DNA of 64,000 nt from Methanocorpusculum sp. (GTDB lineage Archaea; Halobacteriota; Methanomicrobia; Methanomicrobiales; Methanocorpusculaceae): the NCBI GenBank assembly GCA_029987235.1, contig DALTWF010000002.1, forward strand, positions 27,774 through 91,773. Direction: 5' to 3'. Shown here piece by piece: positions 1 through 9,256 of the stretch. Within the stretch, counting starts at the first letter, position 1. Each line of letters starts with the position of its first letter. Made by a program: the position numbers and the translations under genes. The notes beneath the pieces were generated by a model. It saw only the letters and a list, made by a program, of their open reading frames with translations. It had not been told where the DNA came from and ran no database searches.

Positions 1-125
1 AATGCATAGGCAGCCCGGACCCAATGGTGATAGTCTTTATCCTCGTATTTTTACTTGGATTGGTTTTTTTCGTTGTCATAATAATTAGAAATCTTATATC
101 TCTTGTGAGAAGAGGAAAGAACTAA
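1..125 (+). CDS. C-terminal membrane segment of an unidentified protein (5' end outside window)
   Basis: Only the last 40 codons are visible, open from the window edge to a TAA at 123-125. They encode a short polar turn (SPDP), a strongly hydrophobic stretch of about 23 residues and a basic tail (RRGKN), which reads as a final transmembrane helix with a cytoplasmic end by the positive-inside rule. The next gene is 87 bp downstream and encodes a PhoU/TrkA-C regulator. Such regulators often accompany cation transporters, so a transporter is possible, but nothing visible proves it. Confidence 0.5.
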   Translation, partial: CIGSPDPMVIVFILVFLLGLVFFVVIIIRNLISLVRRGKN

Positions 126-127
126 TA

Positions 128-140
128 CTTTTTTTATATG
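128..140 (+). promoter_or_regulatory. Probable TATA box for the PhoU/TrkA-C gene
   Basis: A T-rich run leading into TTTATATG lies about 75-85 bp before the ATG at 213, right after the preceding stop codon. Placement and composition fit an archaeal TATA element, but the implied leader is about 50 nt and was not verified. Confidence 0.35.
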
Positions 141-212
141 ACCGGTATTCGTCTCTGCCCTCTTTTCTATCACATACATTAAGTAGTCAGAAAACCCATT
201 AATACATACAAT

Positions 213-1421
213 ATGGACAAAGACAACCAGCCGATCAACTTAAAAGACGTCCTCATTGAGATGAAAGACATCTCGGAGCTTATGGTCGATCTGGCATATT
301 CAGCAGTGCTTTTTGAAAGCAATGCTATAGCAGACGAAGTAATCGAACTCGAAGAACGCATGAACGACCTGGTCTATCAGGCACGGATTACCAGCATGAT
401 GAGTGTGCGCCGCATTGAAGAAACTGAGCCTATGAGCGGTCTTCTTCAGCTTGCAGAAGCCTCAAACCGCATCTCAACCCAGGCTGCAGACATCGCCAAA
501 AACATTATGCGCCATGTCTCCTTCCCGGCAAATCTGCGCAAAGCGCTGCCGGATGCAGAAGAAGCAACCCACAGAACTGTGGTTGCACCGGGAAGCAGAC
601 TGGACGGTGCGCGCCTTGGCGACATAAAACTGCAGTCCGTAACCGGTATCCGCATTATTCTTATCAGAAGAATGCAGCACCGGATTTACGACCCTGACAA
701 ACACGCAGTTCTGCGCGCCGGCGATATTTTAGTAGGGCGCGGTCCGGAATACGGACTTGGCGAACTCTGCGAACTTGCAGGCCAGCCCCGTCCGAACGAT
801 GAAGACATACCTGTCGAAAAGATTTCCGACCTTGACCGGGCCGCAAATCTCATGATTGAGATGAAAAACATCGCAGAACTATCTGTCGGTCTTGCCTACA
901 CTGCACTGCTTCATGAAAACATGGACCTTGCAAACGAGGTTGTTGCGCTCGAGGAAGAACTCGATGAGATGCGTCTGAAACTTGATTTATGGACACTGGA
1001 AGCAGCAAAACGCGTTGCCGACCCCTCAAGTCTGCGCGGCATGCTTTACATGTCCTCCTTTGCTGAGTCCATATCTGACGCTGCATGTTCAATTGCAGAT
1101 GTCGTCCTGCGTGAAATCGATGTTCCGCCGATTATTAAAAGAATCGTGCGTGAATCCGATGAAATTATCTCATGGGTCACGGTAAACAAAGGCTCTCCTT
1201 TACTGGAAAAGTCCTTTTCGGAGAGCAAACTCGGAACCGTGACAGGAATGGTGGTATTTGCGGTCAAGCATGAAAACCGCTGGAACTACCGTCCGGGAAG
1301 AAACACTGTACTGCACGAAGGAGACCTTCTTGTTGCAAGAGGCCGCCGCGACGGAGAGGAAAAACTCTACGAACTCTGCAGGGCGGATACTGATGAAATA
1401 GAAGAATATGAGGACGAATAA
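213..1421 (+). CDS. Tandem PhoU-like/TrkA-C regulatory protein
   Basis: 402 residues made of the same two-part unit twice: a helical PhoU-like segment (about 1-105 and 205-305), each followed by a TrkA-C (RCK-C) ligand-binding segment (about 118-195 and 318-395). The two TrkA-C copies share the ending GD(I/L)LV(G/A)RG. No membrane segment is present, so the protein is cytoplasmic. Known proteins of this type are regulatory subunits of cation transporters or channels, where TrkA-C binds nucleotides or ions. It abuts the DHH phosphoesterase gene (stop at 1421, next ATG at 1422), so the two are probably cotranscribed. The transported ion cannot be told from sequence. Confidence 0.8.
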   Translation: MDKDNQPINLKDVLIEMKDISELMVDLAYSAVLFESNAIADEVIELEERMNDLVYQARITSMMSVRRIEETEPMSGLLQLAEASNRISTQAADIAKNIMRHVSFPANLRKALPDAEEATHRTVVAPGSRLDGARLGDIKLQSVTGIRIILIRRMQHRIYDPDKHAVLRAGDILVGRGPEYGLGELCELAGQPRPNDEDIPVEKISDLDRAANLMIEMKNIAELSVGLAYTALLHENMDLANEVVALEEELDEMRLKLDLWTLEAAKRVADPSSLRGMLYMSSFAESISDAACSIADVVLREIDVPPIIKRIVRESDEIISWVTVNKGSPLLEKSFSESKLGTVTGMVVFAVKHENRWNYRPGRNTVLHEGDLLVARGRRDGEEKLYELCRADTDEIEEYEDE

Positions 1422-3254
1422 ATGAAAACCGTATATCGTTTAGGGCCGGGGTGCGAAGTTGAAGATGTTGTGGAAGGCAATATCTACCTCGGAAAAGTCC
1501 AGGGGTTTGCAACCTTTGGCACATTTGTACAGCTTAATGACAAAACAAAAGGTCTTCTCCACAAAAGCAATGTAAAAACCGAAAAGAAGGAACGCGACAG
1601 CATCCTTGTTCAGGTTAACCAGATTCGTCCGAACGGAAATATCGACCTGCGCGAGGTCATTATGCAGGAAGGCGACTACGAGACCCAGCTTGTAGCCAAA
1701 AAGGTGGTCTTGTCCAAACTCTCCGACCTGAAGGCAAAAGTCGGCAGAAATATTACGATTGAAGCAGACGTGGTCCAGATTAAGCAGACCTCGGGACCAA
1801 CCATTTTTACCATCTGCGATGATACAGGCATTGAAGATGCAGCTGCTTTTACCGAAGCAGGGGTTCGTTCCTACCCTGAAGTAAACTTAGGTGATATCGT
1901 CCGTGTCTTTGGCGAAGTAAACAAGAGAAACAACCAGATTCAGATTGAAGTTTCCAACATGACTGTGCTGAAAGGAGACGAGGCAGACGCTGTACGCGCA
2001 AGAATCAACCGCGCCCTTGAAGCACGTGCCGAACCTGATGAATCGATAAAACCGCTCATCGAAAGTGAAGTACTGAATGCGCTCTGGCCTGAGATGCGCA
2101 AACTCGCCAAAATCGTGCGCCGCGCTGTAATGACGCAGCAGCCGATTATTCTCCGCCATCATGCGGATGCGGACGGAATTTGTGCGGCTGTTTCTGTTGA
2201 AACCGCGGTTCTTCAGTTAATCCGTGACTGTGGCGGAGACCCTGACATGGACAACTTCCTTTTCCGCCGCTCACCGTCAAAGGCTCCGTTCTACGAAATT
2301 GAAGACGTAACACGCGACTTGGACATGATGCTGAAAGACAATGTCAGATTCGGTCAGAAACTGCCGCTCATCCTTCTGATGGATAACGGCTCTACCGAAG
2401 AGGATATGGCCTCCTATAAGATGACTGATGTCTATGGACTTGACGTGGTTGTTGCAGACCATCATCATCCTGATGAGACGATTGACAAATACTTAATCGC
2501 TCATGTAAACCCGTACCATGTCGGTGGAGATTTCGGTGTAACAGCAGGTATGCTTGGAACGGAAATTGCACGCCTGATTTTACCGGGCGTTGAAGATAAA
2601 ATCCTTCACTTCCCGTCCGTTGCAGGTGTTGCCGACAGAAGCGAGGCGCCGGAACTGGAGCGCTACTTAAAACTTGTTGAAGGCAGATACTCAATCGACG
2701 ACTGCAAGGATATGGCGCTTGCTCTTGATTATGAGCAGTACTGGCTCAGATTCAATGACGGTCGCGAGATTGTAAAAGACATTCTGAACTTAAACAATGC
2801 GCCGGAACGCCACACCAAACTGGTAAACCTTCTCGTATCCGAAGCAAACACGATGATGGAAGATCAGCTCAACACCATGATGCCGCATGTCAAAGACCAG
2901 ACACTTACCTCTGGTGCACATCTGTTCCTTGCCGATGTTGAGATGTTTGCGCACCGCTTTACCTTCCCTCCGCCGGGCAAATCCTCGGGCGAAGTACACG
3001 ATGTCCTCTGTAAGACATACCCTGATGAGGCGATTGTCACCCTTGGTCTCGGTCCGGACTTTGCGGTTATCCGTTCGCGCGGTGTGCTTATGAATATCCC
3101 GCAGATGGTCAGGTCTATGCGCGATGAGATGCCGGGTGCCGGTATTTCGGGCGGAGGTCACCTTGTTGTGGGCAGCGTCAAGTTCGTTGAAGGCATGCGT
3201 GATGAGGTAATTAAACGCATGATTGAGAAGATTTCTGAATTTCCGGTTCAATAA
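1422..3254 (+). CDS. S1/OB-fold DHH-DHHA1 phosphoesterase (archaeal RecJ-like)
   Basis: 610 residues. An S1-like RNA-binding fold covers about 15-70, an OB-fold about 90-185, and the DHH phosphoesterase core about 235-400 with RHHADADG (about 245) and the defining VVADHHHPDE (about 343). A DHHA1-type glycine-rich motif GISGGGHLVVG lies near 574. The Asp/His motifs bind two catalytic metals. Euryarchaeal proteins of this layout belong to the RecJ/Cdc45-related superfamily and are annotated as single-strand-specific exonucleases or oligonucleotide phosphoesterases. The S1 plus OB modules suggest an RNA or ssDNA substrate, but which one cannot be settled here. Start is the ATG immediately after the upstream stop. 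Confidence 0.85.
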   Translation: MKTVYRLGPGCEVEDVVEGNIYLGKVQGFATFGTFVQLNDKTKGLLHKSNVKTEKKERDSILVQVNQIRPNGNIDLREVIMQEGDYETQLVAKKVVLSKLSDLKAKVGRNITIEADVVQIKQTSGPTIFTICDDTGIEDAAAFTEAGVRSYPEVNLGDIVRVFGEVNKRNNQIQIEVSNMTVLKGDEADAVRARINRALEARAEPDESIKPLIESEVLNALWPEMRKLAKIVRRAVMTQQPIILRHHADADGICAAVSVETAVLQLIRDCGGDPDMDNFLFRRSPSKAPFYEIEDVTRDLDMMLKDNVRFGQKLPLILLMDNGSTEEDMASYKMTDVYGLDVVVADHHHPDETIDKYLIAHVNPYHVGGDFGVTAGMLGTEIARLILPGVEDKILHFPSVAGVADRSEAPELERYLKLVEGRYSIDDCKDMALALDYEQYWLRFNDGREIVKDILNLNNAPERHTKLVNLLVSEANTMMEDQLNTMMPHVKDQTLTSGAHLFLADVEMFAHRFTFPPPGKSSGEVHDVLCKTYPDEAIVTLGLGPDFAVIRSRGVLMNIPQMVRSMRDEMPGAGISGGGHLVVGSVKFVEGMRDEVIKRMIEKISEFPVQ

Positions 3255-3257
3255 CCG

Positions 3258-3267
3258 TTTTTTTTTT
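3258..3267 (+). terminator. T-tract terminator
   Basis: Ten consecutive T residues begin 3 bp after the stop codon of the DHH gene, typical of archaeal oligo-T termination. No strong hairpin precedes it. Confidence 0.6.
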
Positions 3268-3332
3268 CTCATTTCATATGCAGGTTGAGTTTAAGTACGA
3301 AAATAATTGTAGTGTTTGCAAGTAACGAAATC

Positions 3333-3340
3333 TTTATATT
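3333..3340 (+). promoter_or_regulatory. TATA box of the small winged-helix gene
   Basis: TTTATATT sits 36 bp before the ATG at 3376. Transcription would start near 3363, giving a very short leader that overlaps the GTGAGGT ribosome-binding sequence at 3360-3366. Confidence 0.6.
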
Positions 3341-3375
3341 GTAAAACGACTAATATTTACGTGAGGTAAGTCAAA

Positions 3376-3636
3376 ATGACCAACACGAAAAACACCGCCG
3401 AAGCAGAAAAAATCAACGCAACCCAGTTCAAAATCCTTGGATACCTGAAAGCCGGTATCGAAAAGGGTGGAAAGTTCTTCAAAGCAAAATACATCGCAAA
3501 GGACCTGGGTCTCTCCTCCAAAGAAGTCGGAACAAATCTCGCCATCCTTGCAGACACCTGCAATGAACTTGAAATTTCCCGCTGGAGCTACTCAAACAGC
3601 ACCACCTGGCTTGTCAAAGACAAGAAGGCCTTCTAA
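3376..3636 (+). CDS. Small archaeal winged-helix-like protein
   Basis: 86 residues, basic and soluble. After a charged N-terminus, residues about 17-83 read as a compact winged-helix domain: helix (TQFKILGYLKAG), helix-turn-helix (AKYIAKDLGLSSKEVGTNLA), then a short beta wing ending in WSYSNSTTWLV. This suggests a small DNA-binding protein, perhaps an abundant chromatin-type factor, but I do not recognise a named family with certainty. A good TATA box, a GAGGT ribosome-binding site and a terminator on each side make it a single-gene transcript. Confidence 0.75.
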   Translation: MTNTKNTAEAEKINATQFKILGYLKAGIEKGGKFFKAKYIAKDLGLSSKEVGTNLAILADTCNELEISRWSYSNSTTWLVKDKKAF

Positions 3637-3689
3637 AAATATCCAAAATACAGTTGGCCAAACACCTGTTAACACCTTACAACCCTTTT

Positions 3690-3745
3690 TCTTTATCAAA
3701 AACTGTGCAGCATCCCTCGGGATTTTCCGAGGGCAGACTTTTCAT
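3690..3745 (+). terminator. Hairpin plus T-tracts between convergent genes
   Basis: CCCTCGG (3714-3720) pairs with CCGAGGG (3727-3733) around a GATTTT loop. T-runs lie at 3692-3700 and 3738-3742. It lies between the winged-helix gene and the convergent PEGA/transglutaminase gene and could serve both. Confidence 0.55.
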
Positions 3746-3771
3746 CACAATATTTTAATACAAGACATATT

Positions 3772-5214
3772 TTACTCTACGTAAATTACCTGTGCTTTCT
3801 TATTGAGAAGCTCATCCGGAATGGCCCCCGGTCCGAATCCTTCCGCGGTTGTTTCAAGATAGAAGTATTCTTTGCCGTCATATTCCCAGTAAGCGCCACT
3901 CCTTTCATCACCCGTGTTTATTCCGATACCCATATGGTCATCGAACCGGATTAAGACCACATCGCACCCCATTTCTTTGAGAATTGCAGCAAGGAGAATG
4001 GAGGTGTCTTCGCAGTCGGCACAGCCGTCGTGCAGCGTTTCAACCGGATAGCGGTAGTATTCCTCCTGACCGGTGCTTTCCAAATCAGAGACATAGGGAA
4101 TTGACTGAACAAAACCACAGGCAATTTTTACCAGTTCCACATCGGAAAAGCCATCGGCTGTATGGGATAAAATATCTGCTGCAATCTGTTTTGCAAGCTG
4201 ACGATTGTACGGCTCTGCTGTGTAATGCAGGAAATTGTTCAGATACCGCGGCTGTGATGCATAATATGCATACCGGTATTTCGGGAACGTAATCATGTAA
4301 TCCCAGGTATATCCGCAGGACTTCCAAGTAAATGTGCGTGCATATTCGTCATTCTCCGGAGCTGATGAATGACTGCCTGAATCTATGGAAATTGAGGGAA
4401 GAGAATCTGTGCGGCGGTAGCTGTAGCCGAATCCATCGACAAGATACGATCCGTCGCGGGACAGGGTAACTTCTTCTGCAGTATTGCCGCCGGCATAGGA
4501 AATACTATGGCGGGTGCCTTTTTCCACCCACGTAAACGGGCAGATATTAATGGTTCTTCCGTCCTGATACCAGTATGCATTTCCTGTTTTGTCTTCTGCA
4601 AAATCATAGAAAAGCGTGTAGGAATTTCCATTCAGGTCGGGGACTTCATACACCGATTTCCAGGTGCCGCAGATTGTATGTGTTTCATCCTGTAGCCGGT
4701 TTGATTCATCAAAGACGACATTCAGTGTCTTTTGTTCTCCATTTTTCAGGGTGACTGATTCAAATACTGTTTCATACCCCTCCATTTCAATAAACACTGC
4801 ATATTTTGCGCTGGGCTGTACTGATATGGAAACAGGTGTCATGCCCCAGTTTATTCCTCCGATGAAAACGGATGCTCCTGCCGGTTCTGATGTTATGGTA
4901 AGATATGCGACATCGGGTTTTGGTGTGTGTGCCGGACTGATACCCGGTATATGCTGTGTGTCGTCTGATGCGGGCTGCTTTGCCGCATCAAGAGCAAATG
5001 CTGCAATTCCTCCTGCTGTCAGGAGAATGCCTGCGATTATAAGAATTATGATAAATAGGGGTGTTTTTTCCCGTTCTTTTTTCCGGAAGACTTTTTCTAT
5101 TGAGGGAACTGCGACTGATTCTGGAACCGGTGCGGTATCAATAAAGGGAAATCCGCATTGCGGGCATACTGCTGTATCGTCAGCGACGGTTTCTCCGCAA
5201 AAAGGGCAGTCCAT
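3772..5214 (-). CDS. Zinc-ribbon, PEGA and transglutaminase-like membrane-anchored protein
   Basis: 480 residues. The N-terminus is a zinc ribbon (CPFCG at 4-8, CPQCG at 17-21), followed by one transmembrane helix at about 53-75. A PEGA domain at about 100-170 (YLTITSEPAGASVFIGG, then GYE) and a beta-rich segment precede a C-terminal transglutaminase-like domain with the catalytic pattern GCADCEDTS (Cys401) and a His in DDHMGIGI (His427). Topology predicts zinc ribbon inside and PEGA plus enzyme outside. PEGA domains are often found in cell-surface proteins, so cell-envelope protein crosslinking or proteolysis is plausible but inferred. It is divergent from hypD. Confidence 0.75.
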   Translation of the reverse strand: MDCPFCGETVADDTAVCPQCGFPFIDTAPVPESVAVPSIEKVFRKKEREKTPLFIIILIIAGILLTAGGIAAFALDAAKQPASDDTQHIPGISPAHTPKPDVAYLTITSEPAGASVFIGGINWGMTPVSISVQPSAKYAVFIEMEGYETVFESVTLKNGEQKTLNVVFDESNRLQDETHTICGTWKSVYEVPDLNGNSYTLFYDFAEDKTGNAYWYQDGRTINICPFTWVEKGTRHSISYAGGNTAEEVTLSRDGSYLVDGFGYSYRRTDSLPSISIDSGSHSSAPENDEYARTFTWKSCGYTWDYMITFPKYRYAYYASQPRYLNNFLHYTAEPYNRQLAKQIAADILSHTADGFSDVELVKIACGFVQSIPYVSDLESTGQEEYYRYPVETLHDGCADCEDTSILLAAILKEMGCDVVLIRFDDHMGIGINTGDERSGAYWEYDGKEYFYLETTAEGFGPGAIPDELLNKKAQVIYVE

Positions 5215-5312
5215 AGTTTCAGTTCATGAGTGTTTGTGATAATGAAAGAAATAGTTGCTGGTAGCATACCCAAACCCCACTTCTTATTATGCACAAAACC
5301 CAATAACATATA

Positions 5313-6356
5313 ATGACACTTGGAACAGACATAGCGAAAAAAATAGAAGATACTGTGGATCATGATATCCGCATTATGCATGTGTGCGGTACGCATGAGG
5401 CGGCTATTGCAAAATACGGTATCAGAACGGTTCTGCCCAAACAGTATAAAATTGTGATGGGCCCGGGTTGTCCGGTCTGTATCACTCCGCAGGGCGAAAT
5501 TGATGCTGCATGCGAGCTTGCTGCACGCGGAAATATTGTCTGTACGTATGGTGATTTACTCCGTGTTCCCGGTACAAAAACATCGCTTGAGCATGTTGAG
5601 GGGGATGTTAGAATTGTGCAGGGCATTGCAAAGGCGGTTGAAATCGCAAAGGAAAATCCGGACCGGGAGGTTACGTTCATCTCGGTCGGTTTTGAGACTA
5701 CGGTGCCTACGGTTGCAGCAACTCTTTTAACCCGACCACCGGAGAATTTCTCGATTCTTGTCTCACACAGGCTTGTTCCGCCGGTAATGGAATGGCTTAT
5801 GGCGCAGGGGGAGTCGCAGCTGGACGGTTTCTTACTTCCGGGGCATGTCTGTGCGGTTATGGGGTATCATGAGTATGAGCGGTTTAAGGTTCCGCAGGTT
5901 GTTGCGGGTTTTGAGCCGGAGGATATTCTGCTTGGTCTTCTGATGCTTGCCGGGCAGGTTGAATCAGGCGAGGCAAAAGTTGAAAACGCCTATCCGCGTG
6001 TTGTCACCCGCGAGGGTAATGTGAAGGCGCAGAATCTTATGAAGGAGGTTTTCCGTCCGGCTGATGTTGAGTGGAGAGGTTTTCCGGTTATTCCAAATTC
6101 GGGTCTTGCGCTTCGTGCGGAGTTTGAGCAGTATGATGCGCAGAAAAAGTTTGATCTTGTTTATGAGAAGGTCACGAAAAAGGCGGGGTGTATCTGTGAT
6201 CAGGTTCTGCGCGGTTTGAAGGATCCGGTTGACTGTAAGCTCTTTGGTAAAGCGTGTACACCGCGTGTTCCGGTTGGTCCGTGTATGGTTTCGCATGAGG
6301 GCGGGTGCCGTATCTGGTATCTGTATAATCAGAAAAAAACAGATGTAATATGCTAA
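5313..6356 (+). CDS. hypD: Hydrogenase maturation factor HypD
   Basis: 347 residues, the normal family length. It carries the signature CGTHE (Cys25) and GPGCPVC (Cys53, Cys56), plus a C-terminal cysteine set in CKLFGKACTPRVPVGPC and GGC that ligates the [4Fe-4S] cluster. HypD works with HypC, HypE and HypF to assemble the Fe(CN)2CO centre of [NiFe]-hydrogenases, which this methanogen needs for hydrogen oxidation. The other hyp genes are not in the window, so hypD stands alone here. It starts 98 bp from the divergent PEGA gene; the ATG at 5313 follows an AT-rich promoter stretch. Confidence 0.95.
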   Translation: MTLGTDIAKKIEDTVDHDIRIMHVCGTHEAAIAKYGIRTVLPKQYKIVMGPGCPVCITPQGEIDAACELAARGNIVCTYGDLLRVPGTKTSLEHVEGDVRIVQGIAKAVEIAKENPDREVTFISVGFETTVPTVAATLLTRPPENFSILVSHRLVPPVMEWLMAQGESQLDGFLLPGHVCAVMGYHEYERFKVPQVVAGFEPEDILLGLLMLAGQVESGEAKVENAYPRVVTREGNVKAQNLMKEVFRPADVEWRGFPVIPNSGLALRAEFEQYDAQKKFDLVYEKVTKKAGCICDQVLRGLKDPVDCKLFGKACTPRVPVGPCMVSHEGGCRIWYLYNQKKTDVIC

Positions 6357-6359
6357 AAT

Positions 6360-6391
6360 ACTAATAAAAAATAAAAAAAATATTTTTTCGG
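6360..6391. terminator. AT-rich bidirectional terminator
   Basis: An A-run (about 6366-6380) followed by ATATTTTTT lies between the convergent ends of hypD and the 151-residue membrane protein, giving a T-tract on each transcript. Confidence 0.5.
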
Positions 6392-6847
6392 TTACTTCAT
6401 TGTTATTGTTTCAGAATAGAGCAATTCATTATTCCCATTTTTGAAATGCCCGAATATTTCCAGTTTTCCAGTTTTTCCCTTGAGTTCGCTGGGGAATAAA
6501 TAATAAACGGTTGTTCCGGCAGTATACGAATCAGGTGCGGAATATCCTATGGGTTTCACCCCGTCAAAGGTCGGGGCAAGATATTCCAGTTCCGACATCC
6601 GGCTTCCTGTCATTACAATTAACTGAATAACTTCCTCGTCTAAAGCATTGGAAGTTATTCCGATTATTTCCGTGCTGGTCATATCAGTAAAGAAATGCAG
6701 CGGAGCAAGAATAGCAAGAATAATAACAAGTACTGCAACACAAAAACCTAGTGTGCAGAAAATCGCAAGTCTGTATGGGCTTGGACCTTTCTGACCTTTG
6801 ACAACGGTTTTGTCATTTAAATCGGGGGCATGTGAACTTATTGGCAT
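6392..6847 (-). CDS. Single-pass membrane protein of unknown function
   Basis: 151 residues: a polar N-terminus, one strong transmembrane helix at about 27-52 and a C-terminal domain of short beta-strand-like segments that would lie outside the cell. I do not recognise the family. It starts 6 bp after the stop of the pentapeptide-repeat channel-like gene on the same strand, so the pair is almost certainly an operon and this protein may be its membrane partner. Confidence 0.7.
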   Translation of the reverse strand: MPISSHAPDLNDKTVVKGQKGPSPYRLAIFCTLGFCVAVLVIILAILAPLHFFTDMTSTEIIGITSNALDEEVIQLIVMTGSRMSELEYLAPTFDGVKPIGYSAPDSYTAGTTVYYLFPSELKGKTGKLEIFGHFKNGNNELLYSETITMK

Positions 6848-6853
6848 TTTTAC

Positions 6854-9151
6854 TCACTGATTCTGATTCTGGAACATCACCGCAAAGCGGGTAACTAAAG
6901 CTGCTAGGACAAAGTAACCTAATATTACATGCACCAGCACGAAAAACATAGGCACGATACTGAGATTCCATGCAGCCATATCAGTAACACTGAACGGAAT
7001 CATCATCGTCTGGAAAAATCCAAGCAGCGGGTCTGTGGTCGAAAGGAAATACTCCGGTTCTGCACCTGAAAGATCGGAGAATGCCGGAAGAATCCCTATG
7101 TAGATTATGGTAAAGATAACATTTAAGAGAATAAACGTAAGCACAATCGGCAGCGTCTTGCTACCGTAATCGGAAATCTTCCAGAACAGCCTGACCGGCA
7201 GATTCAGAAATATCGATTCAAAAATCTGGGCGCTGCCTTTTAAGACTGCCTTCGGGAAACTCTTTTTGAACTCGCGCCCCCAGAATCCAGCATGTTCCAT
7301 GAAGGTATCTTTTGCGCGTCTGATGCGGGCCGGAAGAGAAGCATTGTCGGGCACATATTTTTTATGCGGTACCGCCCCCTCCATCTGCGGTGCTTTACTG
7401 CTGAATCTGCCAAACCAGCTGACAATCTTGCGTTTGGCATACCACTCATCCCAGCGGCGTTTTCTGATATTTCGCATCAGTTCACTCTGCAGTTTCGGCT
7501 CGATTCTGATGCCGGCCAGACCCACACCGGTAAAATTGGTATTGGAATCTATAAGACAGTCAGTAACAACAGAACTGCCGTCAACACCCGCAAGTTCGAA
7601 ATCCGCACCCAAAAGAGTTGCATGACGGATTTTTGCGCCTTCCAGGAATGATTCGCATAAAACGGCACCGGTCAGGTTTGATTCAGACAGGTCTGCATTT
7701 TTCAAATCGGCCCATGTCATGTCTGCATCCGTTAGATTCGCCCGCCAGAATACAGCATTTTTCAAATCCGTTTCACGCAGTACAGCATCGGTTAAATCCG
7801 CCGAATAGAAATTTGTTTCCTGCATTGCGGCACGCGTCAGGTCAGCCGAAGCGAGTTTTGTCTCCGAAAGGTCTGCTTTGACAAAAACAGCTTCCGCAAG
7901 ATAGGCGTTTGCAAGATTTGCTGCTGTTAAGTCTGCCTTGTGCAGAATTGCGGAATGGAAATTACCGCCGTCTGCTGCTGCCTGTTTTAAGACCGCACCT
8001 GATAAATCAGCACCTTCGAAATCCGCATCCCGCAGGTCTGCACCTGATAAATCAGCACCCCGCAGATTTGCAAACCGGAATTTTGCACCGGCAAGTTTTG
8101 CACCGCGCAAATCCGCATCAGCCAAATCCGCATCCGATAAATCGGCATTGGAAAAATCAGCACCGAACAAAAGCGCACCGGTAAATTTCGCACCCGACAG
8201 GTTTGCCAATTTGAAATCAGCACCCTTCATGGATGCCTTTACAAAGGATGCTTTGGAGAAATCCGCATCCTCTGCATTTACTGATTCAAGCACGGCTTTC
8301 TCAAAGCGTGCCTCGCGTGCAACCGTTTTTCGCATGACTGCTTTGGATAAAATTGCCGCTCTTAAGTCGCATGCGGTAAAATCACCGCCGGAAAAGTCTG
8401 CATTGGTTAAGTTAGCCCGTGCAAATACAGCAAGATTTGCTTTTGCAAGCGGGGCTTTTACACAGTAGAAATCGGCATCGGAAAAATCCGCCCCGCGCAG
8501 GTCGGACCGCGTAATCTGTGCATCCTTAAAGACGCTTTTAATAAAATCCGCGTCCCGCAGGTCGGTTTCATCAAATTTTGCCTGGGTGAAATTGGCACGT
8601 TCATATTTTCCTTCACGCAGGTCGGCATTGTCAAATGAGGTGTGGGAAAAATCAGTGTCAGGACCGAAAGCGCGAAACATTCCGGCACCGTCAAGTGCTG
8701 CCTCGCGGAAATCCGCCTCGGAAAAATCGGCATAACGCAGGCTTGCTCCTTCGAGATTTGCATTGCGGAAATCCGCTGACCGCAGATTTGCCTTTTCAAA
8801 AGATGCATCAAGCAAATCACCTGCGAAAAAGGATGCATGGTCAAGTTCTGCGCCATCGAAATTTGCCCCGGCAAGTTTGGTCTTTAAAAAACTTGCCCGG
8901 GAAAGACATCCGTTATGCAAATCAATCCCGTTTAAAACAAGCGAAGATAAATCAGCACCTTCCAGTTCCGCAGTTCCTGTTTTCTGACCTGTACTCATGC
9001 GCCCGGCAAAGAGTCCTGCAAAAGCGGAAACTGTCGTATCGTTATGTCTGTTCCATTCGGAAACATCGCCTTTTTTGGAGCATGCGGTTATACAGGCATG
9101 ATGCTCGGGATTATATCTGAGTCTGCTGTCCCGTGTCTTTTCCGCATCCAT
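6854..9151 (-). CDS. Pentapeptide-repeat protein fused to a two-helix channel-like membrane module
   Basis: 765 residues. After about 60 polar residues with several Cys and His, about 90 tandem pentapeptides of the A(D/N)LXX type run to about residue 525 and should form a long right-handed quadrilateral beta-helix. A linker leads to two transmembrane helices (about 667-689 and 732-755). Between them is a re-entrant-like stretch, LLGFFQTMMIPFSVTD, as in two-helix ion channels, although the potassium filter TVGYG is absent. Pentapeptide repeats are usually protein-interaction scaffolds. Here one would hang on the cytoplasmic side of a possible pore. It is first in an operon with the 151-residue membrane protein. 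Confidence 0.8.
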   Translation of the reverse strand: MDAEKTRDSRLRYNPEHHACITACSKKGDVSEWNRHNDTTVSAFAGLFAGRMSTGQKTGTAELEGADLSSLVLNGIDLHNGCLSRASFLKTKLAGANFDGAELDHASFFAGDLLDASFEKANLRSADFRNANLEGASLRYADFSEADFREAALDGAGMFRAFGPDTDFSHTSFDNADLREGKYERANFTQAKFDETDLRDADFIKSVFKDAQITRSDLRGADFSDADFYCVKAPLAKANLAVFARANLTNADFSGGDFTACDLRAAILSKAVMRKTVAREARFEKAVLESVNAEDADFSKASFVKASMKGADFKLANLSGAKFTGALLFGADFSNADLSDADLADADLRGAKLAGAKFRFANLRGADLSGADLRDADFEGADLSGAVLKQAAADGGNFHSAILHKADLTAANLANAYLAEAVFVKADLSETKLASADLTRAAMQETNFYSADLTDAVLRETDLKNAVFWRANLTDADMTWADLKNADLSESNLTGAVLCESFLEGAKIRHATLLGADFELAGVDGSSVVTDCLIDSNTNFTGVGLAGIRIEPKLQSELMRNIRKRRWDEWYAKRKIVSWFGRFSSKAPQMEGAVPHKKYVPDNASLPARIRRAKDTFMEHAGFWGREFKKSFPKAVLKGSAQIFESIFLNLPVRLFWKISDYGSKTLPIVLTFILLNVIFTIIYIGILPAFSDLSGAEPEYFLSTTDPLLGFFQTMMIPFSVTDMAAWNLSIVPMFFVLVHVILGYFVLAALVTRFAVMFQNQNQ

Positions 9152-9256
9152 ATTAGTACTATATATCTGTTCAATGATGTATATTATTTTGGTCTTTCAT
9201 ATCTGTACACAGGGTAAACTATCTTATAGCATTGATAACAAATATTACTCACTCAA

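Noticed and set aside
7266..8874. Several open frames antisense to or out of frame with the pentapeptide-repeat gene
   Set aside because: The repetitive DNA of the pentapeptide gene creates periodic frames on the other strand (Lys/Ser/Ala or His/Gln/Asn repeats); the sense frame has the recognisable A(D/N)L repeats.
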